From Glandiceps talaboti (lineage: Eukaryota; Hemichordata; Enteropneusta; Spengelidae), in assembly GCF_964340395.1 (NCBI RefSeq), contig NC_135567.1:18820306-18870305 (forward strand): a DNA stretch of 50,000 nt, given 5' to 3'. Under the pieces are notes generated by a model. That model saw only the letters and a list, made by a program, of their open reading frames with translations, had not been told where the DNA came from and ran no database searches. Shown here piece by piece: positions 29,434 through 44,700 of this stretch. Each line of letters starts with the position of its first letter. Positions within the stretch are counted from its first letter, which is position 1. A program made the position numbers and the translations under genes.

Positions 29434-29590
29434 CTAGTAGACTCGGTTGACGACTGTAGTGTAGCAGTCATATTTAGACCAGCAGCCTCGCTATTACTTG
29501 CTGTCATTTATCTTGTGCTTCAAGGTGGCATCTTCTAAAACTTGAGGTTTTTTTGGAACATCTATGTCTCTTAAAGATGTCTGCATGTGC
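29434..29590 (-). other. Putative 5' UTR exon of the DED-NHL gene with upstream ORF
   Basis: A strong donor ACTAG|GTGAGT at 29434 and a start-region position upstream of the first coding exon suggest a leader exon. The outer limit is a guess. An ATG at 29507 opens 24 codons (MTASNSEAAG..). Spliced to coding exon 1, this frame ends at CAG-TGA, one codon before the main ATG and in the same frame. Confidence 0.5.
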
Positions 29591-31005
29591 TCTCAAAATG
29601 GCGACGCCGACGATGTGTAAATTATAGTATCGTGTATAACACGTAAATCGTGATCTAAGGTCACTTTGATACAATGAGAAACTGGTAACATATTAGCTTC
29701 GCAGTTTTATTGACCTGGTAACATTCCAGTCATATACAATTCATTCACTGGTTTGAACGGGAAAATCATTTTCTATTTTAATAATTTACCTTCATACCAG
29801 CGTGTTATTGATTTTTTCAGCTTAAACAAAAATGGCAGTAATTGTAAACGTTTGCTCGTGAAGTTACTACCGGTGACGTGTCAACTGCAATGCATATCTA
29901 ACTGTTTATGATTAGGTCAACTAAGGTCAGTAGACGACTCGTATATCTAAACTGTAATATAATTGGTTAGTGGACATTTACACATTGACATAATGAATGA
30001 ATCTATCCTTTATTGTGATTGGTTAAGAAATTAGTTCATTAGCAAATAATGATGATTGTTATATCATTCATCGTGTTCTGTAGATTGAATATAACAGGTC
30101 GTTGAATTTGGTCGGCTAGTTATTAACTGTATAGATGTGTGGACTAACTCACAAGTTAACTTCATGAAATTCTTTCGTTTTCATAATTGCGTATCTGTAT
30201 AGAGGGTCTGTGGTAGATTGTAATATACGTCGTGTTGTTCAGTCCTTTCAGGCTTTTTGATGAGTGCTGGCTGCATAGCGTGGCACTTGGTGGGGGTTGG
30301 TGGGATTTGTACTAAACAGCGGGTAGGAAAACAGCCAATATTATAATTAAATTATAATAGCAGGTCATATATATTATTGACATTCATATACACGGATTTC
30401 TTCAACAAGTTATATCAGTTGTGTATTAGTACTGTAATTTTTAATTTATATACAGTTTTACGGGGCAGTTTTATCGTTAACTTAGTAATTTATGAGGTAG
30501 TTTCTTTGACTATATTTAAAAAAAATAATTAATCTACAGAAAGACAATAATAGTCATTTCACAGTTTTGACATAAATTGATCAATAACGACATGTTTATC
30601 ATAGCTATGAGAACAATTTCAGACAAATTTACCCATCCACGGACTTGGAGAAATCGTAGGCGATACTTACTCATTACTGTGTATATCGTTCACAATCATC
30701 TCCAATTTATACAAACTATAACAGCGTAAACCTATTTTTACACTTTTAGTAGTTTCAGGATTTAGTTCTCAGAAGGGTTACTCCCGAATCGTCAGCTATT
30801 TTGAACTGTTTTGGTCTCGGACTGAAAACGCGCGGGAGGGGGGGGGGGGGGTATTTTATATCGTATCCTACCTTACGTTCTTATAAACTTTTTCTAAGAG
30901 GGCGCTCTACACGGTGGTATGACCTTTGACCTAATATCAGCTGTACGGCGTGAGTCTTGTCACGAACTTAGATTCTGTTGTTGTTGCAGGTGAAAACATC
31001 TCAGA
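29591..31005. promoter_or_regulatory. Head-to-head intergenic region between the DED-NHL gene and MTX2
   Basis: A divergent spacer that should hold both promoters. A caaaatggcgacg phrase at 29595-29608 resembles the YY1 core. A poly-G run lies at about 30838-30850. Just before the MTX2 start, ttgttgttgcag|gtgaaaac looks like a splice acceptor, so MTX2 may have an upstream leader exon here. No TATA box is evident. Confidence 0.45.
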
Positions 31006-31048
31006 ATGGCAACGTTAGTGGACCAAGCTGTCACCAGTCAAATGGCAG
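31006..31048 (+). CDS. MTX2: MTX2 exon 1
   Basis: ATG in cagaATGGC context. Encodes [14 protein letters not shown] plus one base, with donor GCAG|GTAAGT. Confidence 0.9.
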
Positions 31049-34000
31049 GTAAGTTCACGATCGTTGTAAACAAATGATATATCCTCTAGTTTCGATGTAT
31101 TGACTCTTGTTTGGCAAAGGTCGATGGATTGGATGTCCGTCCATCCACCGTCACAGAAAACTGACAGAAAAATCGCTCCAATTCTCTGAATCCGTAAGCT
31201 GTATTGTTGTTGTTGGTTTGGATTTTGCCACTTCGGGCATCGAGAGGTGATAGACAGACAGACCCGTTGTTCAGACATAGAGAGGTTACAGACAGACAGA
31301 CCCGTTGTACAGACATAGAGAGGTGATAGACAGACAGACCCGTTCAGACATAGAAAGGTGATAGACAGCCAGACCCGTTGTTCAGACATAGAGAGGTGAT
31401 AGACAGACAGACCCGTTGTTCAGATATAGAGTCTAGAGAGGTGATAGACAGACAGACCTGTTGTTCAGACATAGAGAGGTGATAGACAGACAGATCTGTT
31501 GTTCAGACATAGAGAGGTGATAGACAGACAGACCTGTTGTTCAGACATAGAGAGGTGATAGACAGACAGACCTGTTGTTCAGACATAGAGAGGTGATAGA
31601 CAGACAGACCCATTGTACAGACATAGAGAGGTGATAGACAGACAGACCCGTTGTTCAGGCATATAGAGAGGTGATAGACAGACAGACACGTTCAGACATA
31701 AAGAGGTGATAGACAGACAGATAGACTCGTTGTTCGTGAACCTACAGCCATGTCTGTATTAGTAAATTCAAATGTATTGTATATGCACACTACACAATCA
31801 TTCCAATATACTAAATTTGTACCAAATTAGTTAAAGTAAGAGATATTAATATTGAATTGTAAATATTGTAATGTTTATTTATTTATTTACAGGACAAGAC
31901 ACTTTACCAGATACTGCATTATTGTATCAGCCGTATGAAGGTAGGTAAAAATAAACAAATTAGTTTACCCACAATGCAAAGTAAACAAATTAGTTTACCC
32001 ACAATGCAAAGTAAACAAATTAGTTTACCCACAATGCAAAGTAAACAAATTAGTCTACCCACAATGCAAAGTAAACAACTAAACAATTAGTTTATCCACA
32101 ATAAAAAGTAAACAAATAAACAAATTAGTTTACCCACAGTGCAAAGTAAACAAATTAGTTTACCCACAATGCAAAGTAAACAATTAGTTTACCCACAATG
32201 CAAAGTAAACAAATTAGTTTACCCACAATGCAAAGTAAACAAATTAGTTTACCCACAATGCAAAGTAAACAACTAAACAATTAGTTTACCCACAATAAAA
32301 AGTAAACAAATAAACAAATTAGTTTACACTCAATGCAAAGTAAACAAATAAACAAATACCAGGCATATAGTCATCTAACTAAAATAGACATACTAAAACT
32401 ATTGTTACTACAGTGGAAACTGAGCTATCATCTAACTAACTAAGATAGACAGATACTAAAACTATTGTTACTACAGTGGAAACTCAGCTATCATCTAACT
32501 AACTAAGTTAGCCAGATACTAAAACTATTGTTACTACAGTGGAAACTGAGCTATCATCTAACTAACTAAGATAGACAGATACTAAAACTATTGTTACTAC
32601 AGTGGAAACTCAGCTATCATCTAACTAAGATAGCCAGTTACTAAAACTATTGTTACTACAGTGGAAACTGAGCTATCATCTAACTAACTAAGTTAGCCAG
32701 ATACTAAAACTATTGTTACTACAGTGGAAACTAAGCTATCAGCTAACTAACTAAGATAGCCAGATACTAAAACTATTGTTACTACAGTGGAAACTAAGCT
32801 ATCATCTAACTAACTAAGATAGACAGATACTAAAACTATTCTTACTACAGTGGAAACTGAGCTATCATCTAACTAACTAAGTTAGCCAGATACTAAAACT
32901 ATTGTTACTACAGTGGAAACTCAGCTATCATCTAACTAACTAAGTTAGCCAGATACTAAAACTATTGTTACTACAGTGGAAACTCAGCTATCATCTAACT
33001 AACTAAGATAGCCAGATACTAAAACTATTGTTACTACAGTGGAAACTCAGCTATCATCTAACTAACTAAGATAGATACTAAAACTATTCTTACTACAGTG
33101 GAAACTGAGCTATCATCTAACTAACTAAGTTAGCCATGGCAGATACTAAAACTATTGTTACTACAGTGGAAACTGGGCTATCATCTAACTAACTAAGATA
33201 GACAGATACTAAAACTATTGTTACTACAGTGGAAACTGAGCTATCATCTAACTAACTAAGATAGCCAGATACTAAAACTATTCTTACTACAGTGGAAACT
33301 GAGCTATCATCTAACTAACTAAGATAGACAGATACTAAAACTATTGTTACTACAGTGGAAACTCAGCTATCATCTAACTAACTAAGATAGACAGATACTA
33401 AAACTATTGTTACTACAGTGGAAACTGAGCTATCATCTAACTAACTAAGATAGCCATGGCAGATACTAAAACTATTGTTACTACAGTGGAAACTCAGCTA
33501 TCATCTAACTAACTAAGATAGACAGATACTAAAACTATTGTTACTACTACAGTGGAAACTGAGCTATCATCTAACTAACTAAGATAGCCAGATACTAAAA
33601 CTATTGTTACTACAGTGGAAACTGAGCTATCATCTAACTAACTAAGATAGACAGATACTAAAACTATTGTTACTACAGTGGAAACTGAGCTATCATCTAA
33701 CTAACTAAGATAGCCATGGCAGATACTAAAACTATTGTTACTACAGTGGAAACTGAGCTATCATCTAACTAACTAAGATAGCCAGATACTAAAACTATTG
33801 TTACTACAGTGGAAACTCAGCTATCATCTAACTAACTAAGATAGACAGATACTAAAACTATTGTTACTACAGTGGAAACTGAGCTATCATCTAACTAACT
33901 AAGATAGCCAGATACTAAAACTATTGTTACTACAGTGGAAACTCAGCTATCAGCTAACTAACTAAGATAGCCATGGCAGATACTAAAACTATTGTTACTA

Positions 34001-35673
34001 CAGTGGAAACTCAGCTATCAGCTAACTAACTAAGATAGCCATGGCAGATACTAAAACTATTGTTACTACAGTGGAAACTAAGCTATCATCTAACTAACTA
34101 AGATAGCCAGTTACTAAAACTATTGTTACTACAGTGGAAACTAAGCTATCATCTAACTAACTAAGATAGACAGATACTAAAACTATTGTTACTACAGTGG
34201 AAACTGAGCTATCATCTAACTAACTAAGTTAGCCATGCCAGATACTAAATCTATTGTTACTACAGTGGAAACTGAGCTATCATCTAACTAACTAAGTTAG
34301 CCAGATACTAAATCTATTGTTACTACAGTGGAAACTGAGCTATCATCTAACTAAAATAAACACAGAGTACAACTATTGTTTGTGTTTGATCAGTTTTCTG
34401 GAGTTCAACAGATATTATAACCAGAGATGGCTAATATAGATGAATTAATAGTGATATTGTGTATTGCTAATATTGTGTATTGCTAATATTGTGTATTGCT
34501 AATAAGTAATATTGTGTATTGCTAATATTGTGTATTGCTAATATTGTGTATTGCTAATATTGTGTATTGCTAATATTGTGTATTGCTAATATTGTGTATT
34601 GCTAATATTGTGTATTGCTAATATTGTGTATTGCTAATAAGTAATATTGTGTATTGCTAATATTGTGTATTGCTAATAAGTAATATTGTGTATTGCTAAT
34701 AAGTAATATTGTGTATTGCTAATAAGTAATATTGTGTATTGCTAATAAGTAATATTGTGTATTGCTAATAAGTAATATTGTGTATTGCTAATAAGTAATA
34801 TTGTGTATTGCTAATAAGTAATATTGTGTATTGCTAATATTGTAGGACATTATTGTCATAGGGTCTATGTATTTGAACAGACAAGACTTATTTATGTTTT
34901 GACTGTTATCTGTAGTTCAACAGATATTGTTACCCGAGACGGCTAACTGTCTGGCAGTCAAGACATTTCTACAGATGTGCAATATCAAATTCAAGTTAAG
35001 ATTAAAATCAAATGCAGAACATATGTCTCCATCTGGTAAGTAACTTGTATTACACACCAAATAAAATTTCACCTCTGTAACAGGACTGTGGTACCCAAGA
35101 CAGCAATGGGTTGTAACAGTGCTGTAGCCACAGGACTGTCAACAAAGGTGTGGCTATATTACTACATTGCTGTGGGTATACTGGAAATACATTGATGTGA
35201 CAGTGTACACAGGCATGTCATAGGTCTGTATTTTCTGTATGTCACAGGTCTGTATTTGTTGCATGTCAAAGGTCTGTAATTTCTCTGTCACAGGTCCATA
35301 TTTGTTGCATGTCACAGGTCTATTTATTGCATGTCAATGCTCTATTTTCTGCATGTAGTAGATCTGTATTTTCTGTTTGCCACAGGTCTGTATTTTCTGT
35401 ATGCCACAGGTCTGTATTTTCTGTATGCCACAGGTCTGTATTTTCTGTATGCCACAGGTCTGTATTTCTGTATGCCACAGGTCTGTATTTTCTGCATGTC
35501 GCAGTTCTGTATTTTCTGTATGCCACATGTCTGTATTTTCTGCATGTAGCAGTACAATGTATACATGGATGTGTGAGTCTGATTTTTCCTTCCCATAAGA
35601 AAATGTAATGTTATGGTTCAGTCGATCTGTCTGTCTGTCTGTCTGTCTGGCTGTCTGTTTGTCTGTCTGTTTG

Positions 35674-35772
<99 letters not shown>

Positions 35773-38700
35773 GATGTAAATTTATTAATTTGTATCCCAT
35801 ACACAAATTACATCACTTCATATTTTTACTTACAGGCGGAATTCCTTTCGTAAAATCTGGTCAACATATTGTAGCTGAGTTTGAACCAATATTGGAATTT
35901 TATGCACTAAGGGTAAGTAAGTTCTGATCTGATTGACATGTCTGATGTTAAAATTCTGGCCTTTGTTTAAACAAAATATTAACTATTTATTTTTGTGCTA
36001 CATGTTACAAGTTACTGTGTGGCATGTTACAAGTTACTCATAACTGTGTTACAGGTTACTGTGTTACAAGTTACAAGTTACTGTGTTCCATGTTACTGTG
36101 TTCCATGTTACAAGTTACTGTGTGACATGTTACAAGTTACTGTGTGACATGTTACAAGTTACTGTGTTACATGTTACTGACATGTTCCAAGTTACTGTGT
36201 GGCATGTTACAAGTTACTGTGTTACAGGTTACTGTGTTCCATGTTACAAGTTACTTGTAACTGTTACAAGTTACAGTGTTACATGTTACAAGTTACTCGT
36301 AACTGTGTTACAGGTTACTGTGTTCAATGTTACAAGTTACTCGTAACTGTTACAAGTTACAGTGTTACATGTTACTCGTAACTGTGTTACAAGTTACAGT
36401 GTTACATGTTACTCGTAACTGTGTTACAAGTTACTGTGTTCCATGTTACAAGTTACTCCTGTGTTACAGGTTACAAGTTACTGTGTTCCATGTTACAAGT
36501 TACGCATAACTGTGTTACAAGTTACTGTGGTACAAGTTACTGTGTTGAATGTTACTGTGTTACAAGTTATTGTGGTACAAGTTATTTTGTCGCATGTTAC
36601 AGATTACTGTGCTCCATGTGACTGATGTGACAAGTTCCTGTGCTCCTTTGATTCACACAAGGGAATGTTTGTTTGTTGTTTGTTGACCCCAGGGAAAATT
36701 GTTATCAGGAGACATACATGTAAGTCAGAAAGCTTCAAGTTCTCAATTTACACACTATTATAATATGTTTGTTTGTTTGTTTGTTTGTCTGTCTGTTTGT
36801 CTGTTTGTTTACTCCAGGGAAAGTCGTTATCAGAGGATATGGATTTGAGCCAGAAAGCTGAAATGAAATCATACATGTCATTAATTGTCAGCACTTTACA
36901 TAAAGCAGAGGTAAGGACTCAGAGGTTAAAGGTCAAAGGTTAAAATATAGTGAACAACAGCTAGAAAGCAGAGTAATGCATAGTGAGACCGTAAGTTTGA
37001 CAGCAAACACCAGACAAATAAAGTTTATTCTGCATTCCATAAGATAAGAACGAGTTTATGGTTTCTTTGCATGTACATGAAATGTCAGGGAAGCTTCAAA
37101 TTTGTTTGTGAACGTGAATTATTATGTAAAATGACCATACAACTGTTCTTATTAAAATGATTGAATGTATTACAAATCTCTGTACTTCCAATATGCCAAG
37201 TGTTATTAACCGAGTTCAGTTGTTTACTTTCCCTGTTTGTAACAGGTTCCGTTTGTCCACGGTCTGATGTCAGCAGTTGTACGCTTTGTACGCTTGGACA
37301 TTGCCTTAAAAGAGAGAAGCCACACCACATATGGACGGTGTCGTAAAAGAGGCTGTGTTTTACAACGATGAAAATTCAATGAAATGACTTTATCTGTTCT
37401 TTGTCTATAGCTGTATATTTCTTGGTACGACAGTTCAACTGTTAAAGAGATCACCAGACCACGCTATGGTTCTCCCTATCCATGGCCATTGAATCATATC
37501 CTAGCTTACAGTAAACAGTGGGAGGTCTACAAGTTACTACGGTCAACTGGATGGACTACCAAGACACTTGAACAGGTATGTGAGATGATAGAGTGGCTTC
37601 CTAGACACTTGAACAGGTATGTGAGATGATAGAGTGGCTTCCTAGATACTTGAACAGGTATGTGAGATGAAAGAGTGACTACCAAGACACTTGAACAGGT
37701 ATGTGAGATGATAGAGTGGCTTCCTAGACACTTGAACAGGTATGTGAGATGATAGAGTGGCTTCCTAGACACTTGAACAGGTATGTAAGATGATAGAGTG
37801 GCTTCCTAGACACTTGAACAGGTATGTGAGATGATAGAGTGACTTCAAGACACTTGAACAGGTATGTAAGATGATGTTTTGAATAGCAATTCTTTGACAA
37901 ACTTCATATTATCTATAGGCAAGATAAATATGGGTTAGATACCCAACAATCAAATACCTGTACTGAAAATAGAACAATATACATGTACCGTAAAAATTCA
38001 AATAAATGGTAAAGTTCGATCTAAGAATTCCTTCTGTGGCTGTGTTTTCTCACATGCCACACTAGTGTGTCCTTGGAATAAATTGCCACTTGAGCTTTGA
38101 CAGACACCCACAGTTAATGCCTTCAGGACCTTAAAGCCTACATGTACTTGTTCACTTATTTTCAATATTTAACTGTACAGTGCCTATGAACTTTACTTTG
38201 TATTGAATACAGGTGCTCTGTAAATTTTCGGATTAATTGATTGATTGATTGATTCCGATGATTCATTCATTCATTCATTCATTCATTCATTCATTGATTC
38301 ATTGATTCATTGATTCATTGATTGAAGAATTATGCTTACTAAAAACAACCAAAACACTCACATGTTCATTTACATAATGACTTCATTTGAATAATCAAAT
38401 AGTAATGTAATCAGTCCTCATTTTGACCAATCAGGTTCTTAGGATATTTTCACATGAGTAGAAAGGTTAAAAACTCAGCTTGTTGCCCCTTTAACAAATT
38501 GCTGCTAAATTATTACCCCTAATGCATTGCGCAGTGTTCATCACAGTTACAAATGTTGTGTAAAGTCAGATAAATTTTTGTTTTTTGAAATTATTATTTG
38601 GCTTATAATATTTAGATCCTGAAAACTGCTGCTAATTATAAAAAATATCTCTGATAACAGGTTTATGAAGAAGTTGATATGTGTTGTAAGGCGTTGTCCG

Positions 38701-41700
38701 ACAGATTGGATGATCAATATTTCTTCTTCCTTGATAGGTGAGTGAATCTCATTGCTATCATTTGTAGTCATGCAATACAGGGACGTAAGTTTACAGTGTA
38801 GTCATGTAACACAGAAATGTAAGTTTACAGTGTAGTCATGTAACACAGAGACGTAAGTTTACAGTGTAGTCATGCAACACAGAGATGTAAGTTTACAGTG
38901 TAGTCATGTAACACAGAGATGTAAGTTTACAGTGTAGTCATGCAACACATAGATGTAAGTTTACAGTGTAGTCATACAACACAGAGATGTAAGTTTACAG
39001 TGTAGTCATGCAACACAGAGATGTAAGTTTACAGTGTAGTCATGTAACACAGAAATGTAAGTTTACAGTGTAGTCATGCAACACAGGGACGTAAGTTTAC
39101 AGTGTAGTCATGTAACACAGAGATGTAAGTTTACAGTGTAGTCATGTAACACAGAGATGTAAGTTTACAGTGTAGTCATGTAACACAGAGATGTAAGTTT
39201 ACAGTGTAGTCATGCAACACAGAGATGTAAGTTTACAGTGTAGTCATGCAACACAGATGTAAGTTTACAGTGTAGTCATGCAACACAGAGATGTAAGTTT
39301 ACAGTGTAGTCATGTAACACAGAGATGTAAGTTTACAGTGTAGTCATGTAACACAGAGATGTAAGTTTACAGTGTAGTCATGTAACACAGCATGTAAGTT
39401 CACAGTGTAGTCATGCAACACAGAGATGTAAGTTTACAGTGTAGTCATGTAACACAGCATGTAAGTTCACAGTGTAGTCATGCAACACAGAAATGTAAGT
39501 TTACAGTGTAGTCATACAACACAGAGGTGTAAGTTTACAGTGTAGTCATGTAACACAGCATGTAAGTTCACAGTGTAGTCATGCAACACAGAGATGTAAG
39601 TTTACAGTGTAGTCATGTAACACAGCATGTAAGTTTACAGTGTAGTCATGCAACACAGAGATGTAAGTTTACAGTGTAGTCATGCAACACAGCATGTAAG
39701 TTCACAGTGTAGTCATGCAACACAGAGATGTAAGTTTACAGTGTAGTCATGCAACACAGAGATGTAAGTTTACAGTGTAGTCATGCAACACAGGGATGTA
39801 AGTTTACAGTGTAGTCATGTAACACAGAGATGTAAGTTTACAGTGTAGTCATGTAACACAGAGATGTAAGTTTACAGTGTAGTCATGCAACACAGAGATG
39901 TAAGTTTACAGTGTAGTCATGTAACACAGAGATGTAAGTTTACAGTGTAGTCATGTAACACAGAGATGTAAGTTTACAGTGTAGTCATGCAACACAGAGA
40001 TGTAAGTTTACAGTGTAGTCATACAACACAGAGATGTAAGTTTACAGTGTAGTCATGTAACACAGAGATGTAAGTTTACAGTGTAGTCATGTAACACAGA
40101 GATGTAAGTTTACAGTGTAGTCATGTAACACAGAGATGTAAGTTTACAGTGTAGTCATGTAACACAGATGTAAGTTTATAGTGTAGTCATGCAACACAGA
40201 GATGTAAGTTTACAGTGTAGTCATGCAACACAGAGATGTAAGTTTACAATGTAGTCATGAAACACAGAGATGTAAGTTTACAGTGTAGTCATGTAACACA
40301 GAGATGTAAGTTTACAGTGTAGTCATGTAACACAGATGTAAGTTTATAGTGTAGTCATGCAAGACAGAGATGTAAGTTTACAGTGTAGTCACGCAACACA
40401 GTGATGTAAGTTTACAGTGTAGTCATGTAACACATAGATGTAAGTTTACAGTGTAGACATGCAACACAGAGATGTAAGTTTACAGTGTAGTCATGTAACA
40501 CAGAGATGTAAGTTTACAGTGTAGTCATGCAAGACAGAGATGTAAGTTTACAGTGTAGTCATGTAACACAGAGATGTAAGTTTACAGTGTAGTCATGTAA
40601 CACAGAGATGTAAGTTTACAGTGTAGTCATGCAACACAGAGATGTAAGTTTACAGTGTAGTCATGTAACACAGAGATGTAAGTTTACAGTGTAGTCATGT
40701 AACACAGAGATGTAAGTTTACAGTGTAGTCATGTAACACAGAGATGTAAGTTTACAGTGTAGTCATGTAACACATAGATGTAAGTTTACAGTGTAGTCAT
40801 GTAACACAGAGATGTAAGTTTACAGTGTAGTCATGCAACACAGAGATGTAAGTTTACAGTGTAGTCATGCAACACAGAGATGTAAGTTTACAGTGTAGTC
40901 ATGCAACACAGAGATGTAAGTTTATAGTGTAGTCATGCAACACATAGATGTAAGTTTACAGTGTAGTCATGTAACACAGAGATGTAAGTTTACAGTGTAG
41001 TCATGTAACACAGAGATGTAAGTTTACAGTGTAGTCATGCAACACAGAGATGTAAGTTTACAGTTTAGTCATGTAACACAGAGATGTAAGTTTACAGTTT
41101 AGTCATGTAACACAGATGTAAGTTTACAGTGTAGTCATGTAACACAGAGATGTAAGTTTACAGTGTAGTCATGTAACACAGAGATGTAAGTTTACAGTGT
41201 AGTCATGTAACACAGAGATGTAAGTTTACAGTGTAGTCATGCAACACAGATGTAAGTTTACAGTGTAGTCATGTAACACAGAGATGTAAGTTTACAGTGT
41301 AGTCATGCAACACAGAGATGTAAGTTTACAGTGTAGTCATGTAACACAGAGATGTAAGTTTACAGTGTAGTCATGTAACACAGATGTAAGTTTATAGTGT
41401 AGTCATGCAACACAGAGATGTAAGTTTACAGTGTAGTCATGCAACACAGAGATGTAAGTTTACAATGTAGTCATGTAACACAGATATGTAAGTTTACAAT
41501 GTAGTCATGCAACACAGAGATGTAAGTTTACAGTGTAGTCATGTAACACAGATATGTAAGTTTACAGTGTAGTCATGCAACACAGAGATGTAAGTTTACA
41601 GTGTAGTCATGTAACACAGAGATGTAAGTTTACAGTGTAGTCATGTAACACAGATGTAAGTTTATAGTGTAGTCATGCAAGACAGAGATGTAAGTTTACA

Positions 41701-44700
41701 GTGTAGTCACGCAACACAGTGATGTAAGTTTACAGTGTAGTCATGTAACACATAGATGTAAGTTTACAGTGTAGACATGCAACACAGAGATGTAAGTTTA
41801 CAGTGTAGTCATGCAACACATAGATGTAAGTTTACAGTGTAGTCATGTAACACAGAGATGTAAGTTTACAGTGTAGTCATGCAACACAGAGATGTAAGTT
41901 TACAGTGTAGTCATGCAACACAGGGATGTAAGTTTACAGTGTAGTCATACAACACAGAGATGTAAGTTTACAGTGTAGTCATGCAACACAGAGATGTAAG
42001 TTTACAGTGTAGTCATGCAACACAGAGATGTAAGTTTACAATGTAGTCATGTAACACAGATGTAAGTTTACAGTGTAGTCATGCAACACAGGGATGTAAG
42101 TTTACAATGTAGTCATGTAACACAGAGATGTAAGTTTACAATGTAGTCATGTAACACAGAGATGTAAGTTTACAATGTAGTCATGCAACACAGAGATGTA
42201 AGTTTACAATGTAGTCATGCAACACAGAGATGTAAGTTTACAGTGTAGTCATGCAACACAGGGATGTAAGTTTACAATGTAGTCATGTAACACAGAGATG
42301 TAAGTTTACAATGTAGTCATGCAACACAGAGATGTAAGTTTACAGTGTAGTCATGCAACACAGAGATGTAAGTTTACAGTGTAGTCATGCAACACAGAGA
42401 TGTAAGTTTACAGTGTAGTCATGCAACACAGAGATGTAAGTTTACAATGTAGTCATGTAACACAGATGTAAGTTTACAGTGTAGTCATGTAACACAGAGA
42501 TGTAAGTTTACAGTGTAGTCATGTAACACAGAGATGTAAGTTTACAGTGTAGTCATGCAACACAGGGATGTAAGTTTACAATGTAGTCATGTAACACAGA
42601 GATGTAAGTTTACAATGTAGTCATGCAACACAGAGATGTAAGTTTACAGTGTAGTCATGCAACACAGAGATGTAAGTTTACAGTGTAGTCATGCAACACA
42701 GAGATGTAAGTTTACAGTGTAGTCATGCAACACAGAGATGTAAGTTTACAATGTAGTCATGTAACACAGATGTAAGTTTACAGTGTAGTCATGCAACACA
42801 GGGATGTAAGTTTACAATGTAGTCATGTAACACAGAGATGTAAGTTTACAATGTAGTCATGCAACACAGGGATGTAAGTTTACAATGTAGTCATGCAACA
42901 CAGAGATGTAAGTTTACAGTGTAGTCATGCAACACAGAGATGTAAGTTTACAGTGTAGTCATGTAACACAGAGATGTAAGTTTACAGTGTAGTCATACAA
43001 CACAGAGATGTAAGTTTACAGTGTAGTCATGCAACACAGAGATGTAAGTTTACAGTGTAGTCATCCAACACAGAGATGTAAGTTTACAGTGTAGTCATCC
43101 AACACAGTGATCTAAGTTTACAATGTAGTCATGTAACACAGTGATGTAAGTTTACAGTGTAGTCATCCAACACAGTGATCTAAGTTTACAATGTAGTCAT
43201 GTAACACAGAGATGTAAGTTTACAGTGTAGTCATCCAACACAGTGATCTAAGTTTATAGTGTAGTCATGTAACACAGAGATGTAAGTTTACAGTGTAGTC
43301 ATCCAACACAGTGATCTAAGTTTACAGTGTAGTCATGTAACACAGTGATGTAAGTTTACAGTGTAGTCATCCAACACAGTGATCTAAGTTTACAGTGTAG
43401 TCATCCAACACAGGGACGTAAGTTTACAGTGTAGTCATGCAACACAGATGTAAGTTTACAGTGTAGTCATGCAACACAGTGATCTAAGTTTACAATGTAG
43501 CCATGCAACACAGTGATCTAAGTTTACAATGTAGTCATCCAACACAGGGACGTAAGTTTACAGTGTAGTCATGCAACACAGATGTAAGTTTACAGTGTAG
43601 TCATGCAACACAGTGATCTAAGTTTACAGTGTAGTCATGCAACACAGTGATCTAAGTTTACAATGTAGTCATCCAACACAGGGACGTAAGTTTACAGTGT
43701 AGTCATGTAACACAGAGATGTAAGTTTACAATGTAGTCATGCAACACAGGGACGTAAGTTTACAATGTAGTCATGTAACACAGAGATGTAAGTTTACAGT
43801 GTAGTCATGTAACACAGAGATGTAAGTTTACAGTGTAGTCATGCAACACAGGGATGTAAGTTTACAGTGTAGTCATGTAACACAGAGATGTAAGTTTACA
43901 GTGTAGTCATGCAACACAGAGATGTAAGTTTACAGTGTAGTCATGCAACACAGAGATGTAAGTTTACAGTGTAGTCATGTAACACAGAGATGTAAGTTTA
44001 CAGTGTAGTCATGTAACACAGAGATGTAAGTTTACAGTGTAGTCATGCAACACAGAGATGTAAGTTTACAGTGTAGTCATGCAACACATAGATGTAAGTT
44101 TACAGTGTAGTCATACAACACAGAGATGTAAGTTTACAGTGTAGTCATGCAACACAGAGATGTAAGTTTACAGTGTAGTCATACAACACAGGGATGTAAG
44201 TTTACAGTGTAGTCATGCAACACAGAGATGTAAGTTTACAGTGTAGTCATACAACACAGAGATGTAAGTTTACAGTGTAGTCATGCAACACAGAGATGTA
44301 AGTTTACAGTGTAGTCATGCAACACAGAGATGTAAGTTTACAGTGTAGTCATGCAACACAGAGACGTAAGTTTACAGTGTAGTCATGCAACACAGATGTA
44401 AGTTTACAGTGTAGTCATGCAACACATGGACGTAAGTTTACAGTGTAGTCATGTAACACAGAGATGTAAGTTTACAGTGTAGTCATGTAACACAGAGATG
44501 TAAGTTTACAGTGTAGTCATGCAACACAGGGACGTAAGTTTACAGTGTAGTCATACAACACAGAGATGTAAGTTTACAGTGTAGTCATGCAACACAGTGA
44601 TCTAAGTTTACAATGTAGTCATCCAACACAGGGACGTAAGTTTACAGTGTAGTCATGTAACACAGAGATGTAAGTTTACAATGTAGTCATGCAACACAGG

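Noticed and set aside
35320-35853. Repeat-protein frames across 35.3-35.85 kb
   Set aside because: They arise from the 24-bp minisatellite and the TC/TCTG microsatellites.
37085-37454. Short frames antisense to MTX2
   Set aside because: No homology or splice support was recognised; they overlap intron 5 and exon 6 on the opposite strand.
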